Assembly: GCA_021209875.1 (NCBI GenBank)
Contig: JAGYVD010000003.1
Location: forward strand, 4,712,001-4,776,000
DNA length: 64,000 bases
Reading direction: 5' to 3'
From: Rosellinia necatrix
Taxonomy: Eukaryota > Ascomycota > Sordariomycetes > Xylariales > Xylariaceae
Numbering within the stretch: the first letter of the stretch is position 1; every line of letters begins with the position of its first letter. A program made the translations under genes and the position numbers. Under the pieces are notes generated by a model, which was not told where the DNA came from, made no database searches, and worked only from the letters and a program-made list of their open reading frames with translations. This document shows, one piece after another, positions 62,437-64,000 of the stretch.

Positions 62437-63904
62437 ATGTCTGGCTACGAAGAGACCCAGCCAACTTACAGTCACAGCGTCGCCCATAGTGTCACCCATA
62501 CCTGTGTCGCCCATAGCGTCGCCCATAGTGTTAGCGTCACCGATAGCGTCACGGATTCTACACCACGCCGTCCTCGCCCACCGCCAAACAGGCGCCGCGA
62601 TAAACCACAGCTAAGTTGCAATCTATGCCGGCGTCGAAAGTGAGCCCATATCAATCAGCCCATACCATGTTGAGATTCACGTGTCATTCTCATTCCTCTG
62701 ATCGCCCCTGGCTGATAACCAATACCCACCTCGACAGACTGCGGTGTGACCGTCTTCGGCCATGTTCAACTTGCGAGGTAACATGCAGTATCACCTTCAT
62801 GGGGACTCCACATCTTGATACTAAATGGTTTCATAGAAACGTGGACTTGAGTCATCGTGTGCTTATGCTGTGAACAGTGCCACGTTGACACCCCCCACCA
62901 GTGCTCGGGATAGGCTGAGACACCTGGAGGATCTCGTGGTGTCGTATATGAACCGGAACGAGGGGACGGCCACCTCTATCTCAACGCAGTCTTCTCCGAG
63001 TATTGAGGGACTTGATGTCTCGCCCGCACCCCCCGATGTCGGCAGCTTAAAGTCCAGTGGCACGGAAACGAAGTACCAGGACCAAACCCACTGGAACTCT
63101 ATACTACATGCAATTTCCGAACTCAAGGAAGATTTTAGCGAATTGGATAACCTCAAAGATTCTCAGCCTGCCCCCGGATCACCTGAATATTCATCCATCA
63201 ATTCTTTGGATTTCCCCCTTTTATATGGCTGTAGGCATTGCAGCAAAGAGGAAATCCTGGCGGCCTTGCCCTCGAGAGACTTAGCAGACGGCCTCGTCAC
63301 GCAGTGCTTTGAGCTACTTGAGCTCTCGTCATGTTGGTGTGACCGAACGACGTTACAAGTCTGTCATCACTAACCTATCTGAATAGGTGCTCTCAACAAA
63401 CGCGAGTTCCTCAAACAGGTACTGTAACTAAGGGCTTCCCGAATAAGTATATGCTTACGATCCAGTAGTATGCCTCATTCTGGGAAAATCCCCAGGGGGG
63501 TCCCTATTATGTGGTTGGGGTTGCTTTTTTAGCACCCTTTCAATAGCAATAAACTTTCGAGAATTTGATACCGAGCAACTTCGATGCGGCCCGCAGCTGG
63601 ACTACATCTCGCTTAGCACTAGCTATCGTGAAAAGACTGTCCAGTGTTTGATGCTTGGACAGTACACTAGATGTGGCCCCTATGTCATCGAGACCTTACT
63701 TCACTATTTTGCAGCAGAATTCATGCGGCGACGTGATGTTAATAATGAAGCAGTAAGTCATTTTTGATGTGCTTTCTTGTCGTCTCCGTCGGTTTTGGAA
63801 CTAACCCCATCAAGATGTTGAGGCACCAACACCACAACTGAAATGCCCACAACTAACCCGGGTTCTATAGTGGATAATCTTGAGCACCACAGTGCATCTC
63901 GCAA
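62437..63904 (+). CDS. Zn(II)2Cys6 fungal transcription factor, partial, one-base frame break in exon 5
   Basis: Exons seen: 62437-62639, 62738-62777, 62837-63332, 63387-63418, 63469-63752, 63871-63904, then the gene leaves the window. The DNA-binding cluster is complete across three exons: C61-x2-C64-x6-C71-x5-C77-x2-C80-x8-C89 (CNLCRRRKLRCDRLRPCSTC, then EKRGLESSCAY). It is followed by TLTPPTSARDRLRHLEDLVV, a dimerisation-type helix. The fungal-specific TF middle homology begins near LNKREFLKQYASFWENPQGG and continues after the break as SIAINFREFDTEQLRCGPQL, then REKTVQCLMLGQYTRCGPYV and WIILSTTVHLA. Exon 5 is 284 nt, one base short. The frame recovers if the six-T run at 63525-63530 had a seventh T. 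The N-terminus carries a His-Ser-Val repeat. Targets are unknown. Confidence 0.85.
62461..62572. repeat. Coding tandem repeat, His-Ser-Val / Asp-Ser-Val units
   Basis: Degenerate 12- to 15-bp units (GTCGCCCATAGCGTC and variants with ACC, GAT, AGT), read as HSVAHSVTHTCVAHSVAHSV then SVTDSVTDS at residues 13-41 of the transcription factor. Confidence 0.85.
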
Positions 63905-64000
63905 GTACGTCAGTTTTGTTACTTGTTATGGCGTTAGCGATACTACGATTCACGCCCGCATGCCACTGCTTAAACTAGCAAAATTAATCGATTGCTTCAT
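63905..64000 (+). other. Continuation of the transcription factor gene, not resolved
   Basis: After the donor GTACGT at 63905 I could not place the next exon with confidence before the window ends. Confidence 0.4.

Overview
The window looks like nuclear DNA of a filamentous ascomycete (Pezizomycotina, most likely a sordariomycete). The genes are split by introns mostly 50-220 nt long, with GT..AG ends and CTAAC/CTGAC-like branch sites close to the acceptor. The proteins are typical fungal families, and intergenic DNA carries many short TACC/TAGG (ACCTAGGT) repeats. I see no bacterial-style operon, CRISPR array, rRNA, tRNA or intact transposon. Exon joins were worked out by hand from reading frame, splice signals and family knowledge. 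No alignment or database search was run.

Region 1 (1-6.5 kb) is gene-poor. It holds one unrecognised two-exon coding remnant (about 930-1523), a perfect 33-bp x3 minisatellite and GA microsatellites. Region 2 (6.5-29 kb) is a compact housekeeping block: a small membrane protein (DUF7727-like), an Rtc3/SBDS-N protein, a RhoGEF (DH-PH), ribosomal protein eL36, a TUG/UBX4-type p97 adaptor, proteasome subunit beta-3 (PUP3), a SERCA-type Ca2+-ATPase, the GTPase Ran, and the proteasome assembly chaperone Nas2/p27. Two of these serve the 26S proteasome and a third (UBX) serves the p97/ubiquitin route.

Region 3 (29-64 kb) is sparse and accessory in character. It carries two DAL5-type MFS permeases flanking a cAMP-receptor-like GPCR, a cytochrome P450, a 2-oxoglutarate/Fe(II) oxygenase, a MYND zinc-finger protein, and a Zn(II)2Cys6 transcription factor that runs off the right edge. 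Gene-free gaps of 2-6 kb separate most of them. Three of these seven genes break frame by one base in or near a homopolymer run (G5 in the second permease, C5 in the MYND gene, T6 in the transcription factor). None of the nine housekeeping genes does. Either these are consensus errors in the assembly or this half of the window is decaying.

I found no convincing new multi-gene system. The most notable observations are the three homopolymer frame breaks, extreme micro-exons (an ATG-only coding exon in PUP3, 9 nt in eL36, 17 nt in the second permease), a 99-nt pure pyrimidine tract inside a PUP3 intron, an in-frame 54-nt intron in Nas2, and a P450 whose I-helix lacks the usual threonine.
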